64,000 nucleotides of DNA from Trichosphaerium sp. ATCC 40318 (taxonomy: Eukaryota > Discosea > Flabellinia > Trichosidae). Below the pieces are notes generated by a model. The model saw only the letters and a program-made list of their open reading frames with translations, was not told where the DNA came from and ran no database searches. This document shows, one piece after another, positions 34,098-45,812 of the stretch. Made by a program: the position numbers and the translations under genes. The DNA lies in the NCBI GenBank assembly GCA_038496445.1, contig JALMLS010000414.1, forward strand, positions 124,001 to 188,000. Reading direction: 5' to 3'. Position 1 is the first letter of the stretch. The number at the start of each line of letters is the position of its first letter.

Positions 34098-35387
34098 ATG
34101 GAGTATTCCGTTTTCACCGCTCCTGAGAAGCACGCGTCGCGTAAGAGCGACTTGGATTACTCCCTCACGCTACAAGTAAAAACTCGTAATAATTATTAAT
34201 CCGAGTTTATTCGCTTTACAAAACGTTTCTTTTAAAAAAGTGGTATGTTGCTACCTAGTATTCTTTTCGCCTTCACAATCTTATGTTATTAAATTACATT
34301 CCTTTTAAGGTGTAAGGAATGGTGTAAAGATTCCTAAAATTAACTCGTAGGTCTGCAACGTTACTTACCACAATAGAAGAAAAAGACGTAATAAAACTAT
34401 GCCATTACGTTGTCACTATGCGTTATCGGATTCGATACCAAGTGGACGAATACGCCAACTTTTTTTTGTACCGAAACATTTTCACACTTTTTAATTATTC
34501 AACTCCGCACTTCGTACCTAAGCTAGCTTCTCTATCGCTATACAGAGCACCTTGCATCTAGGGTATATACGAGGTTGGTAGTATGTCCTCAGGTACGTTT
34601 ACGCTGATTTGCGGTTTTTAAGATTTTGTTAGGCGATTTCAGTGTTGTTGCTTTTGAGCTATGTGCTCTTCACGTAGCTCGCTTGAAAGTGATAATTGGC
34701 TCGCTGGGCGCTTTCTTAAAAATTGCTACTCTCATGCGGCTGAACGTGGCTATTTACGCCATAACGTCAAAGGGCATGCGGTATGCGCGTACTGATATGT
34801 CTATGCGCCTGAACCTAACATACTCAGGCTTGTTGCCTCTACCAAAGACTCTACACAGTGCACAGATCACGTAAAGTTAATACATGAGCGTATACTGAAC
34901 ATTGTAAACGAATTTTGTGACAAGCAGCCTCCAAAACAACCGCCATCATTGCCTGTAGCACTCGCGTCTTCTCTCAAAGGTAGCGTTCACGTTTACGCCA
35001 ACAGCTTACATATTTAGTTATTGCCGATTGGAATGCGTTAAACAATACACAGCGTCAAAGTAAGATAATCGTGATCACAACAACGCCATCTATGACAACT
35101 TCCGAGCCTAAACCTATACAATACTCTATATTGGCAGCAAACTCTAGCGTACGCATTACGTACCCTTTTCAACACCCAGAAACCGTTTTTTGTTTGACCA
35201 CATCAATAAAATCACACTATTCGTACACTGACAGTAGCAGAACATACCAGTGCATATTCTAGACTTGCATAAATCGCGTGATGATCCAATCGCCATAACA
35301 GAGCTTGAAGGTCTTAATAATCTCCACTATGTAAAAATAACGGATTCTAAAGCGCTCCCGCAATACTTGATGGTACGGTTTGAGTGA
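34098..35387 (+). CDS. Hypothetical multi-exon gene
   Basis: Several short exons read as ordinary protein on the plus strand. They are 34098-34177 (MEYSVFTAPEKHASRKSD); about 34379-34468 (KDVIKLCHYVVTMRYRIRY); about 34534-34571; 34660-34774 (SDNWLAGRFLKNCYSHAAER); and 34818-34979, then exons with VIADWNALNNTQRQSKIIV and HILDLHKSRDDPIAI, ending at a TGA at 35385. From 34534 onward the joins keep phase. The link from the first exon to the second is unresolved. No family recognised. The later part may also stand alone from an ATG at 34661. Confidence 0.5.
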
Positions 35388-35768
35388 AAAGTTTTTCATT
35401 TTTTTTAGTTTTGTTTAAATTTTCTCACCTGGCTGCTCTAGGCGACAATATGTCATGACTCTGATAGTGTATTATAAAGAAAAAAATTATGCGGACCAGA
35501 CAACGACAAAGGCAAGCCTCAAGTCGCAGAAAGAAGTAAAATATTTCTTGAGTTTAAAAAACGATTTTTTCACAAAATAATTTTTAATCGTCCATCACTC
35601 AGACCAATAGCTGCCAATATCCCTGTATGGGAGCCTTATAACATTCTCTTTACTGGTGAATTTTTTCAATCGTAACCCAGAGCGTATAGCGGTAATAAAG
35701 GTCTGTTTTTAATTTTTTTTATTGTTGATTTCTTCCAAAAAAAAACAAAGCTGTGTTAGTGTACGACT
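35388..35768. other. Intergenic between convergent genes
   Basis: T-rich and A-rich runs only; no gene seen. Confidence 0.45.
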
Positions 35769-36468
35769 TCACCTACGATACTCCTTTGCCTCTGATTCTA
35801 CTCCTTCGTAGAATGCATGCTTGTACACTTTACCATCGTTTGTCCAAATATCATAAAACCCTACTCTCAGGCCATCTTTGTATTTGCCTTTTATTCTGCG
35901 TGAACCGTTTTTTTGCCAATTTTCGTAAGTCCCATCTTCTAGACCGTTTTTGTACCCACAACTTAGATGATGTTGCCCATTATCATACCAGCTGTCGTAT
36001 TTTCCGTGTAATCTGCCGTTTTCGTAATGTGATTTTTCTTTGAGCTGCCCAGACTTGTAAAACTCCTTGTAAGTGCCGTGCATCTCTCCTACTCTAAAAC
36101 AACCGCTGCATGACAATTGTCCGTTATCATACCACTCTTTGTAGTCTCCGTCGGGTATGCCGTCGCTGTAGATAGTGTATACTCTTAAAACGCCCTTAAC
36201 CCACTTTGGCCATTTTCCTGTTTTAACGAGTCCTCTATTGCTTATTATCAATTTACGCAATGCGAGGAGGCGTATTGTACGTACGTAGTGTACCGCGTAC
36301 AAGTCGCAGCAGTTTTAGATAAGATTGCGTATTTCGCGAATACTTCAGCGTCAATGGTGCTAATTTGTACCTTTTCTCGCTGAGTTATTGGTAAAATACA
36401 TTAGAGTGTACCTGAAGCTCGTTTGGTAGCGCCAGAATACTAGCTGATAGCTTGTCTTGCCTTGCCAT
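35769..36468 (-). CDS. F-box-like / MORN-variant repeat protein
   Basis: The ATG at 36468 begins a short exon (MARQDKLSASILALPNELQ). A second small exon gives TIDAEVFAKYAILSKTAAT, matching the PLLSKQAAxTSRF block of the related genes. After an intron of about 50 nt the main exon carries GKWPKW and five to six repeats such as GDYKEWYDNGQL and GKYDSWYDNGQHH, to a stop at 35769. The repeats are of the MORN-variant (YwqK-like) type with about 23-24 residues. The family's F-box-like head suggests a ubiquitin-ligase adaptor; this is inference. Confidence 0.68.
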
Positions 36469-36935
36469 TGGTAGCACGTACTTTTTTAGACTATTTTCGG
36501 TTTTATTCGTTGTGCAACAAAACCGAAAAAGTTGACCTCCAGTGAACCTTTCGCAAAACCAATCGTGGATTTGCCAGACGAATTGCCATTGACTTTGTGT
36601 TAAGTTGTTTCTCATCACCCTTTTTGTTTCGTTAGGCTGTAGGAAGTTCTCGTGATCAATGCCTTAGGGCTATTTGTACTTATTACACTGTTCTCTTGTT
36701 ACAGTTTAACTCTAGACCAGACTTTGCTTGTCAAATGCTCAGAGTTTCAGAAAACGAATTCGTGTTGGTTCCAAAACTGGCGGTCTTTTGCCGTATTTGC
36801 TATTGTTCGTAAAGAAATGGCTTCTGCTCTTGTATATTCTTTAGCTGTTGGTACACACTACTCCTACGCTTTACAAAACTACAAACAAATGAACGCTCCG
36901 CGTTAACATACTAATACGCTTTCTTTCCAGTATGT

Positions 36936-37947
36936 ATGCTCTCAGTTGCATACGGAGATGGTCAGGACTACTGGACATCTCACTCGTTCCAAAGTACGTT
37001 AAAACGATGAATTTCGCTCTCTAATTACGTTTTAGAACCTATAGATTCGGATAACATTACTTTTAACGACAACGAAATTCTGGGTGAGCAAGGTTTTGCG
37101 TTTAGTTGCGATCGCAAACTTTTTTCTTGAAGTCAGAAAATAACAAATCATGATAGAATATCATTTTCACGTTTATTGGTTCCAACAAAACAAACATAGT
37201 ATAAATGAAGCTATGCTTCTAAGAAAGAAACTATTGAATGCAGTTGGAGAAGGACAATTTATTGCTATTTTCCCTGGTGTCACTGATGCACTTGTTCGTA
37301 AGTGTTCCTTCTTCAGTTTTTTTCATCTCTGTACTTTTTTTTTTGACATAATTTTTCAGCGAAGCTTAACAATAGCAATGTAAGACCTATTCGTAGTGAA
37401 CCGTATGGACCACATCCTTGTGGTTCTTTTGAAGTTTGGGTGCCAAAAGAGTACCTTTCTCCAGTACTATCGTTTTTTATGGTACGCAAAGATGATTGTT
37501 TTCTTTTTTTTTTTTTCAGTATTTGAAAAAAATTGATCGTGAGGGCACTGCTTGTAGCTTTGATTGGAGTATAAATCTATGGAAATATTCTCTTTTATTA
37601 TATGCGAACGCGAGTATAAAAGATACACTGATACAACTGCAGCCGCAACTGTTGTTGCCATTGTTTTCAACTTCTAATATTCGCTGTTGTTTTGTTTACT
37701 GTTATTACAGATTAATCGTGGTGGGCTTACTATCTTGCACCATCCTCTATCAAGACATGAGATTGAAGATCATACTGGACGTACTATGTGGCTTGGTGCT
37801 CCTTATAGGTATACTATATAGTCATGTTATTACACGTTTTACTTACTTGATACAAGAATGGATTTAACAGTATTGAAAGAAGATATTGGTTTCCCACCTC
37901 TTGAGTATCCAGAGTTATGTTTGGGGTATGTAATTAACATTTATTGA
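36936..37947 (+). CDS. DOPA 4,5-dioxygenase-like protein
   Basis: Exons 36936-36993, 37036-37083, 37157-37297, 37360-37481, 37711-37808 and 37857-37947 join in phase. Family features are YHFHVYWFQQNKHS near the start, GPHPCGSFEVWVPKEY, and INRGGLTILHHPLSRHEIED followed by HTGRTMWLGAPY. DOPA 4,5-dioxygenases open the catechol ring of L-DOPA in betalain-type pigment pathways, and bacterial and fungal relatives act on other catechols. The His residues expected to bind Fe(II) are in those motifs. A hydrophobic stretch upstream (36660-36710, LFVLITLFSCYS) may be a signal peptide in an earlier exon, so the true start may lie upstream. The intron at 37482-37710 is unusually long for this genome. Confidence 0.75.
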
Positions 37948-38648
37948 TGTGTATTAACACTACAACAAAGGTATTCAAAGTATTCTATTGCGTGTGAGCA
38001 TGGTAAACACCCTTGAACATGTGCTACCCTTCAGTAGGATTTTCACCTTGGAGCAAAAGGAAAGATACTAATATTCTATTATTGCGCCATTTGTAAGATG
38101 TATTCTTAAATAAAGGCATTTCGGTTTGGTTTCTTCTTAAAGATCTTTAATTTCTTTCTTTTTTTGTTCTGTATCGGCGTTTTTGCCTGTGCAAAGAATA
38201 GACCAACAGTAAAGTGTAAGTAACATAGTTGGGTAGAAACTACAACATTCATTCGAGATCTATAAAGGAAATTTTTTCCAATAAGTTGCCAACGGCTAAA
38301 GATGAAGGTTTTTCAAAAAACGAATTAATAGCTAAAATTTGATCTGCCTAGTTTTTTGGTCAAAATCTCCTGTCGTATTCACTGTTTAACACGAGCAATG
38401 ACAAATACCAGAGATAGTGATACAAATTGGATAGCATTCGACTGACTTGACACGTGGTATCTATGAGCGTTTATTTTCTTACATTGCTTTATAGCTAGCC
38501 TATGATTGAGGTCTATGAACAAAAAGGAAGCTCTGCATAGTCTGATGCACCAATTTCAAATGATGGTTCACAACGTGTTTTAATAGCACTCTTTGATGAC
38601 GCAGTCAGCATTTTACTCCTTATTTTGGCCTCATCTGGTAACCTAATA
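37948..38648. other. Intergenic between convergent genes
   Basis: No open stretch with coding character on either strand. AT-rich with poly-T runs. Confidence 0.45.
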
Positions 38649-39668
38649 TCATATCATTAAGTACTCCTTTTGATGTTTTTTTTCTGTTTTTTCAAGAAAA
38701 GTTGTGTACCACAGGACCATCATTACTTTGCTATCACTGGCACCAAAGTTTACATTCTTGTAGTTTTGATCCCAATCTTCTTTGTACACTCTTGTGAAAA
38801 TACATAAAGATTCATCCTGGTAAAATAAATGAGAAAGAAACAAGAAAAAAAACTGAGGTAGCTGAGTACTTTCGGGCAAATACTATGCCAGCACTTGATG
38901 TGTCAAGCTTTTGATTCCCTGAACCATACACATGTGTCGTAGTGTCTTTTTCCACAGTAGTTTTTAGGGACATCCAGGTACAACTTCCATACAGGAGTCG
39001 ATAGTACGTGATCATAACTTCACCTGAAAAAGCAGGACGCGCAAAATCATACCAGAGTTTCTCAAGATTAGATGATGCTATAATCCTTTTTTCTTCCGCC
39101 GTTGGGTAGTTTAAATGATTTATATAGAACTCCTTGAGATTAGGAAATAATCTCAAGACCTTTGAGTGAATACCATCACACATAACAACTACAAGAAAAA
39201 AAGTTACATTGAAATGTCACATACTTTTTTAATATGACATAAACTCAGAGTGTATCCAGCTACCAGGGTACAATATGTAGCCATCACGTGGACAACCTTA
39301 GGGCGTTGTATGGTGAACACATTCTCTGCTATAAGGTCGACTTTCACGACATCAAAGAAAGAAGAAATCGTACCCAATCGGAGTTTTTGGAGTTTAGTGT
39401 ATTTTTTTGCTTTGGCGAGATCTGTTACCATGTTAGATGATGTTAAACGCCATTAATATAATAAACGTACCTGTTGATCTTCTTAAAGTCAAAGAGCGTA
39501 CATGTAGAACCGAAATACTGTTCCATTGCTTACAAACAGTTCTAATACCTCTTGTTAGCTCAAGGCTAGCCTTTATATTGCTTATTACCCTACAATAAAC
39601 AACGTTTTATCAGCCATACCAGAGAATACGAGAAAAAACAACTCTACAGGAAGCTGTGGTTTTTCCAT
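38649..39668 (-). CDS. F-box / LRR-like protein
   Basis: The likely start is the ATG at 39668 (MEKPQLPVELFFLVFS), a short F-box beginning. The next exon (39487-39592) continues the F-box pattern with LTRGIRTVCKQWNSI. Later exons give irregular leucine-rich sequence: YTKLQKLRLGTISSFFDVV (39204-39431) and VLRLFPNLKEFYINHLNYP (about 38892-39189). The last exon (38649-38816) ends at a TGA. The join between the first two exons is out of phase with the signals I could find, so a small exon may be missing. Confidence 0.6.
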
Positions 39669-40004
39669 GACTGGCACACGCTGAGTTAGTTAAAATCACT
39701 TTTTGTGGTATGAAAGGGATCACTTAAGGACGTTAAAAAGCATTTTAGAACTTTTGGAAAGTGGGACTTAGTCTTTGTGCATTCTGTTCGCTCACCTCAA
39801 TTAGAAGTTGTGCGAAGATGACATGGCCTTATTGAACCTCAATTAGGTTGAGCTACCTGCAAGCAACATCAATCTTAGCTATGATAGTACCGTCTTTGAT
39901 CACGAGATCAGGAAAATACAATAGAAACAAATTGGATTGTATCACGTGCAAAGAAAAAACTTAAGTCAATGAAGTCCCGTGGTGCCAAAATTTATGTTTC
40001 ATTC

Positions 40005-41941
40005 TCAAGTTGGATCACGTTTAACAGGTTTATTTGAATTTTTATTTCTTTCTTGAACATTCCTAAAACCAGTGTATGTCAACTTAATCAAGTGCAACAT
40101 CTTCAGAGCTAAGTAAACATGTAAACAACTTTTTAACAAATTGTAAAATTTTTTTCTTATTTTTTTCGTGCCTCCGTGTGGTTTCAAGAAGTTCAACCTC
40201 CTTTTTGCTGTTGTCAACATTATCCTTTTTTTGTGTGTGAAATGATAGACTACAAAGAAAATACTTATCAATACTAATAAAAGACCAAAAACACATCCAA
40301 TAATAAGTCCAGTCTTTGCTGTTTTATTGGTGTTTAAACCTAAAATATCTCTTGCTTGTTGATCACTGATGTTATATTGATGAACTACAAGGTTAAAGAT
40401 TAGAAGTAAAATCCAAAGAGCGTAGTATTAAACAATGAATTGAATAATGTCGAAACCAAGAAAAAAAGAGGAAAAAACAAACCACTCTTTCAAAGCACGT
40501 TCAGTGTTTGTTTTTACCTCAACTGCTATGAGTTCATTTCAAAGCTTTAAAAACGTGTCCAGAAAATCCAAAAACGAAAAAATAAATTATGTAGAAAGTT
40601 GATGGTGATCGTGAATAACAATGAAGAAAAATGTTGTTTAGATTCAATTGAATCTGTTCATACCAGTGAATGGTGGCCATGTGTATACTTCTACTGCATT
40701 TCCATCTAATTTTCTTATAGCTTGATGCATATTGCCAACCTTTCTATAGGTAGTATGTCCAAAAACACCTTCTATTGGCCTTGTTCGTCCTGTTCTGTTG
40801 CGACTAAAGTTAGCATCTTTCGGGGTTTTTTTTTCCGTTTCACTTTGTACTTACGATGGGTCATAGACGTATGATGAGTACGGTATTTCACAGAAATAAT
40901 TAAAACCTTTTACAATGGTAAGTATATTAGCGTCAGAATACTAGTATTTGTGTTAGATGTGATAGTACTACACCGTAAAAGATAAAGATTAGAGTATGGG
41001 TTCTGAACTAAGCCGTACATATTTGACTGTTGTCAAGTTGTTGGCGAACTGTTCGCAATCATTTTGTGCAAAGCATATACCATCCCTTAAAGTATAAGAA
41101 CGACACCACGCAGTTGATGGTATCTGAAACAATGTCAATAGAACTTTGAACATAACTAGTTTTTTCTAGTTCTCTATCGTACCCTTTCAGCTTTTACTCT
41201 TGATACAATTTCAAAAGTTTCACGTGATACAAGAACGTTAATAGCATCCATATGAGATGACCCAAATTGAATAACAAAGTTATCAGTGACAGGATCATAA
41301 AAGAACAAGAGGGCTTCATAGCTATGAAAGAGAAATAAGACGTTCGTGTGTCAAATAGAATTACTTACAAAAAGTTGTCTTCATGCAGAAATTCAAATGC
41401 AAATTGACCTATTTTTGCGCCGTTGTTGCTTATAATCCACATGAGCCCATCTCTAGTACAATTTGCAGAGATACTATAATTATGTGCGACAGGTTCAGTA
41501 GGTTCTTTCAATTCCAGCAGGTAAGCACACCGATGGTCACGTGTACAAAAAATAACGTACCATCACATAAAGCAATGTAATCAGTAGCAGGGTATTTCTT
41601 AAGTGTACCATCACGTGCATCAATGGTCGCTAGCGCCGTTTCACCTAGTAAGATCGTTATGACTAAAACATAAAGTAAAAGTGTACCAACAGGTCCTAAG
41701 TAGTTCCATTCGCGAAAAGAGAGGATATACCTGTATTTACAACATTGTGAGCGGTTAGCTCATCAAACAAGATTGGCGTACATGTATGGATCAAGCGAAC
41801 AGCTGCGATAGTTCACGTGTATACCCTTAGTGGTTCAGTATGGTTGGTGAGTTTTTGTGGACGTACTGGCTGTACGAGTTGGGAGCACGCGTAAGCAATA
41901 GGTAAGACGCATAAAAGGAATATAGCTGGTTTGTTAAACAT
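40005..41941 (-). CDS. Type I membrane protein of unknown function
   Basis: The ATG at 41941 opens a signal peptide (MFNKPAIFLLCVLPIAYA). Exons at 41733-41780 (LFDELTAHNVVN), about 41560-41645 (ETALATIDARDGTLKKYPA), 41370-41500 (CTRDGLMWIISNNGAKIGQF) and 41200-41323 (ALLFFYDPVTDNFVIQFG) read like blades of a beta-propeller or a similar repetitive beta fold. The 3' exon has one membrane helix (GLIIGCVFGLLLVLISIFFV at about 40230-40310) and a basic cytoplasmic tail of about 80 residues to the stop at 40005. No family recognised. Some joins between 40320 and 41150 are unresolved. Confidence 0.6.
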
Positions 41942-42199
41942 GTTTTGATCTACCGATTCATCGAAAGTGAACAAAAAAATATCGGTTAAGTTTTTGGTTA
42001 AGGAAGAGTTTGTTGATTGTTTTTGCACGTAATTAACCGTTAGAATGGTTAAAATTATCGTTAGAAGAGGCAAGGTTGATAAAAGCTTTGATATATCGAA
42101 GATAGAGAAAATACAAAAGATAAAGGAACGCATTCGCAAAACCTTTGATATATCTGATGATAACGACATACGGTAAAGCAGTTTATGACAGTTATATCG

Positions 42200-42466
42200 A
42201 TTAATACGTTGTTTTAATATTTAAAAGAGTTGTTTTTGGCGGTAAAGCTTGTAAAGACGAGTGTACAGCGTTTCAGTGCGGTATAAAAACAGGTTGTGTT
42301 GTTTTAATATTCGTTACGAAAAAACGCTCCGGGTACGTTTTATTACGATTTAAACACCGCCTTGGTACACTCTGAGTAGTAGATACTCATTTGCATGGCT
42401 AATACGCCTGGTCTAAGCCAATCCTAGCCAACGGTAACATTAATAAATTGTAGTACAAAAAAAGAA
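42200..42466. promoter_or_regulatory. Divergent intergenic region upstream of the UHRF1-like gene
   Basis: This region separates the divergent starts at 41941 and 42467 and must contain both promoters. No specific element can be assigned beyond AT-rich blocks. The UHRF1-like start ATG at 42467 follows an A-rich leader. Confidence 0.3.
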
Positions 42467-45400
42467 ATGCCTCTCACAGATGATGTGAAATCTCCATCAC
42501 AAGTGGATAGCGCGAAGCCTAATAACATTCCAAAAATTGATGGCATAAACGTTTCACCTAATGATCTCATGTACACGTGCGAGTAAGTAGTTAACACCAA
42601 AAAACTAAAAATTGTTTCTCAAACTTACTTTTTTTTAAACAGTCCTAAAGTTGGCGATGAGAACACATTCAAGTCATCCAAAAATCTGCCTCCATTCATT
42701 TCTAGCCTTTATAAAGGGTTTTGGGAGTTGAACCCAGTACGGAATATAGTATTATTCAACACCCTATCCAGCATTCCTTGTTTGACTAATTTTCTTCTGC
42801 AAAAAAGATTCCAGCAACAAAAAAAAAGGCGATAGTAATTAGATTTCCTTTACCATCTGGTAAGGATAGTGACGTCAATGTTGATAATCTGGGTATTGTC
42901 AATTATCAAACAGATTTTTTTGGGTACATATATTACTCGATGAAGATTTACACATTCTTCTGCTTGTGGTTTAAAAAGAAATCTATCTGACGATTTTATT
43001 ACATTGTGTTCTTTCTTTTTGTAATCCTGTTTTGTAGCTCTCCTGCCTATGACCTTGTACACTACTCAGAGCTTACTAAAGAAAACGGATACTTGGGTTT
43101 TACATTAAAACGGAGGCTTTTCAATACAATTAAAGGTGGTTTCTGGACTGTTTGTATTATTAACAAAGAAAAATTATTACATTGCCCTCATTGCCTCCAA
43201 GTAAGTTTCTCGATTTCCTTCAAGCCATCATACTCCTGTGCATTGACCTTTATAACCACACATCCTCTTACAATTGTATAGGCAGATAATACTCTTAAAA
43301 AACTACGATGCAATGACTGTGGACAATCGTGGCATTTTTATTGCATTCAAAAACCAAAAAAGATTCTACTTAAAACTTTCCATAAGATGCTAACCAGTAC
43401 GTTTTTGGTTTTCGTTTTCAGTTCATATAACAATGCCTGTTGCTTTATTAATACTAACTCACCTTGCTTAGCGACTGACGACTGGTTTTGTCCTCTATGC
43501 TATAACTCAGAGTTACATGACAAGAAGAACCAGTCTGTGTCAAAAAACGCAAAAAAGTCTTCACGGGCACAAAAGGCAGTGGCAAAAGGAAAGACTCATA
43601 TTGGTGCAGGACAATCTAACGCTGGCGTGTACGTTCTAGAATTTAACAAGGAAGAATGTTACTGTTCATAAAACCCTAATTTTTCTGAAGAAAGGAAAAG
43701 TGCCGGGTAGTGCCTCCTCATCATGTTGGTTCCATTCCTGGTGTCTTAGTCGGATCTCACTACAGATATAGAGTTGAAGCATCTCAGGCAGGTGTACATA
43801 GACCCCATATGAAGGGTATTGCAGGACGTAAAAACTGTACGATGTGACTCTTTATGTGATCTATTATTCAATTCTATTTTTCTAGTTTTTGCAAACAGTA
43901 TTGCGTCTTCTGCGAGATATGAAGATGATACTGATTCTGGATACGAAATAATTTATACTGGTGAAGGAGGACGCGATTTATCAGGAAATAAGCGCTGTGG
44001 TGCGCATACCAAGGCTCAAAAGGTACACTAAAGACAGCGATGTTTTTTTTCTGATTTTTTTCAAGTTTAAAGGCGCGAATACAGCCTTGGCACTAAACTG
44101 TGCAAAAAAGAATGATTGTACAAATGATAATTGTATTTGGGGCGAAAAACCTATTTGTGATGATTGTGCAGGATGTTGGAAAGAGGGAATACCTGTACAG
44201 TTTTTATTTTCTTTTTTTTTTTCTACTTACTCACGCTGATTTTCTGTACTTTAGGTTCGTGTTATACGTGGTTTCAAAGGGGCCAAAACAAAACATCCTC
44301 ATAAATATGATCCACAAGAACGTAAGTATCATCATCTTTGCGAAAAAAACCTTGTTTTCTTCTTTTTTTCTTGCTTCTTCTCAAAGCACTGTTTTTTCTG
44401 TCCTCACGTTTTCTTTAGCGTACCCTGATGTTGTACCTAAAAATAAACAGAACGTGTACCGTTATGATGGCCTATACAAGGTAGTAAATTTTTGGAAGGA
44501 AACAGGCCGTGCCGGACAGATTGTGTTTTCGTATTTGTTAAGGTACACAACCCGTTTTTGCTGGCATAATCCCTTACTTTTGGTAGGCGTGATGATCCTG
44601 AACCAGCTCCTTGGACACCTGAAGGAAAGGCATATATTAGACGGTATTGCTTAGATCGTATTGGATTACCAACTGGGGTAACAGCTAATGAGTACGACCT
44701 TGTTTTTTTTACTGAACTTTTGTTCCTAATATTTTCTTGTACAGAGCAGAGTTGATTCCAATCAGTCAAACTGATGCATACCTTACTTCCCTAAAAAAAG
44801 ACAAATTAGTAGAGCAATCACGTAAACGTAGCAGAGACGATGACAATGATAACGATGCTGACGAACGCCCCAGTAAGAAGAGAAAGATTGAAAAAGCGAC
44901 GAAAACCCAGAAATGTCTGATGATGTAACATGTGTTCTTCCTCTAGGAGATTTTCTCTAACCTTTTCTTTAGTCTATTGAGATAATATTAACAGATTTTG
45001 AAGACGAAGACTTTGACAACACAGAATCTGCTGATGGCGAAGAAGTCAATGAATATGAGAACAATAAAGAAATTGGCATGGAATTTGAATATAATAATGA
45101 TGTCGAAGATAATGGCATTGATTGCAATCAAATATTTGGTGACATCATCGCTGAAGATGCAAGGGTGATTGCTACGGATATAAGCAATAAAGATACTTGG
45201 AACCAACTGATACAAACGCACACACTAAACTGGGAAAATCGTTTCGAATTTTTACAGGCAGCTTTTGATGAGTTTTGTTGTGTCATCTGCCAAAAGCTGG
45301 TGTTTGAACCTGTGAAGTTGGAATGTACGTCTATATATGCTTGTGCTATTGTTAAACGTCATCTGTTTGTTAATAGCTATTTAGGTGGCCATGGAAAGCG

Positions 45401-45608
45401 TATGTGCAGAGTTTGTATAAATAACCTTATTAAGAATACACCATCGAAGGAAACACCTTGTTGTCCGATGTGTAGGGAAGACCTACCTGATATTGACAAT
45501 ATAGAAGACAATGAAGCTCTTTACAATGTTATTACAAGATTATTTCATACGATAAAGAAGCCAAGAAGAAGGAGGAAAAAAGCAACTAAAAAAACAAAGA
45601 AAAATTGA
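42467..45608 (+). CDS. UHRF1: UHRF1-like PHD-SRA-RING methyl-CpG reader and ubiquitin ligase
   Basis: UHRF1/VIM proteins bind hemimethylated CpG through the SRA domain and recruit the maintenance methyltransferase. Exons from the ATG at 42467 encode a poorly conserved N-terminal half. A PHD finger follows (43175-43510: HCPHC, CNDCGQSWHFYC, CPLCYN). The SRA domain is at 43700-44640: PPHHVGSIPGVLVG, ASQAGVHRPHMKGIAG, TGEGGRDLSGNKR, NTALALNCAK, YRYDGLYKVVNFW. A Lys/Arg-rich linker precedes the RING (45270-45490: CVICQKLVFEPVKLEC, then GHGKRMCRVC and CPMCRED). Splicing out a 60-nt piece inside the RING restores LECGHGKRMC. The tail is very basic. An inserted six-Cys stretch sits inside the SRA. 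No ubiquitin-like domain was recognised at the N-terminus. Confidence 0.9.
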
Positions 45609-45812
45609 AAAGTGTTTGACTTCTGGTAAGTCGCACAATCAAGTTTTTTTGGTTCTCTGCTGGTAATGATGTTATGTAAATTTTGTACTATGGAGCTTTG
45701 GTGAGCCGTCCTTGTATTAGTAAACCTAGATGTTAAAAAAAGTCAAACATTGATGATTTTGAAAGAACGACAAACACAGTCGGAGGGAGATGTCTTTATT
45801 CACTCTTATACA

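Noticed and set aside
36385-36618. Longer N-terminus for the F-box/MORN gene from a start at 36618.
   Set aside because: The extension has no counterpart in the other family members, whose heads begin shortly before the LPxEL motif, as from the ATG at 36468.
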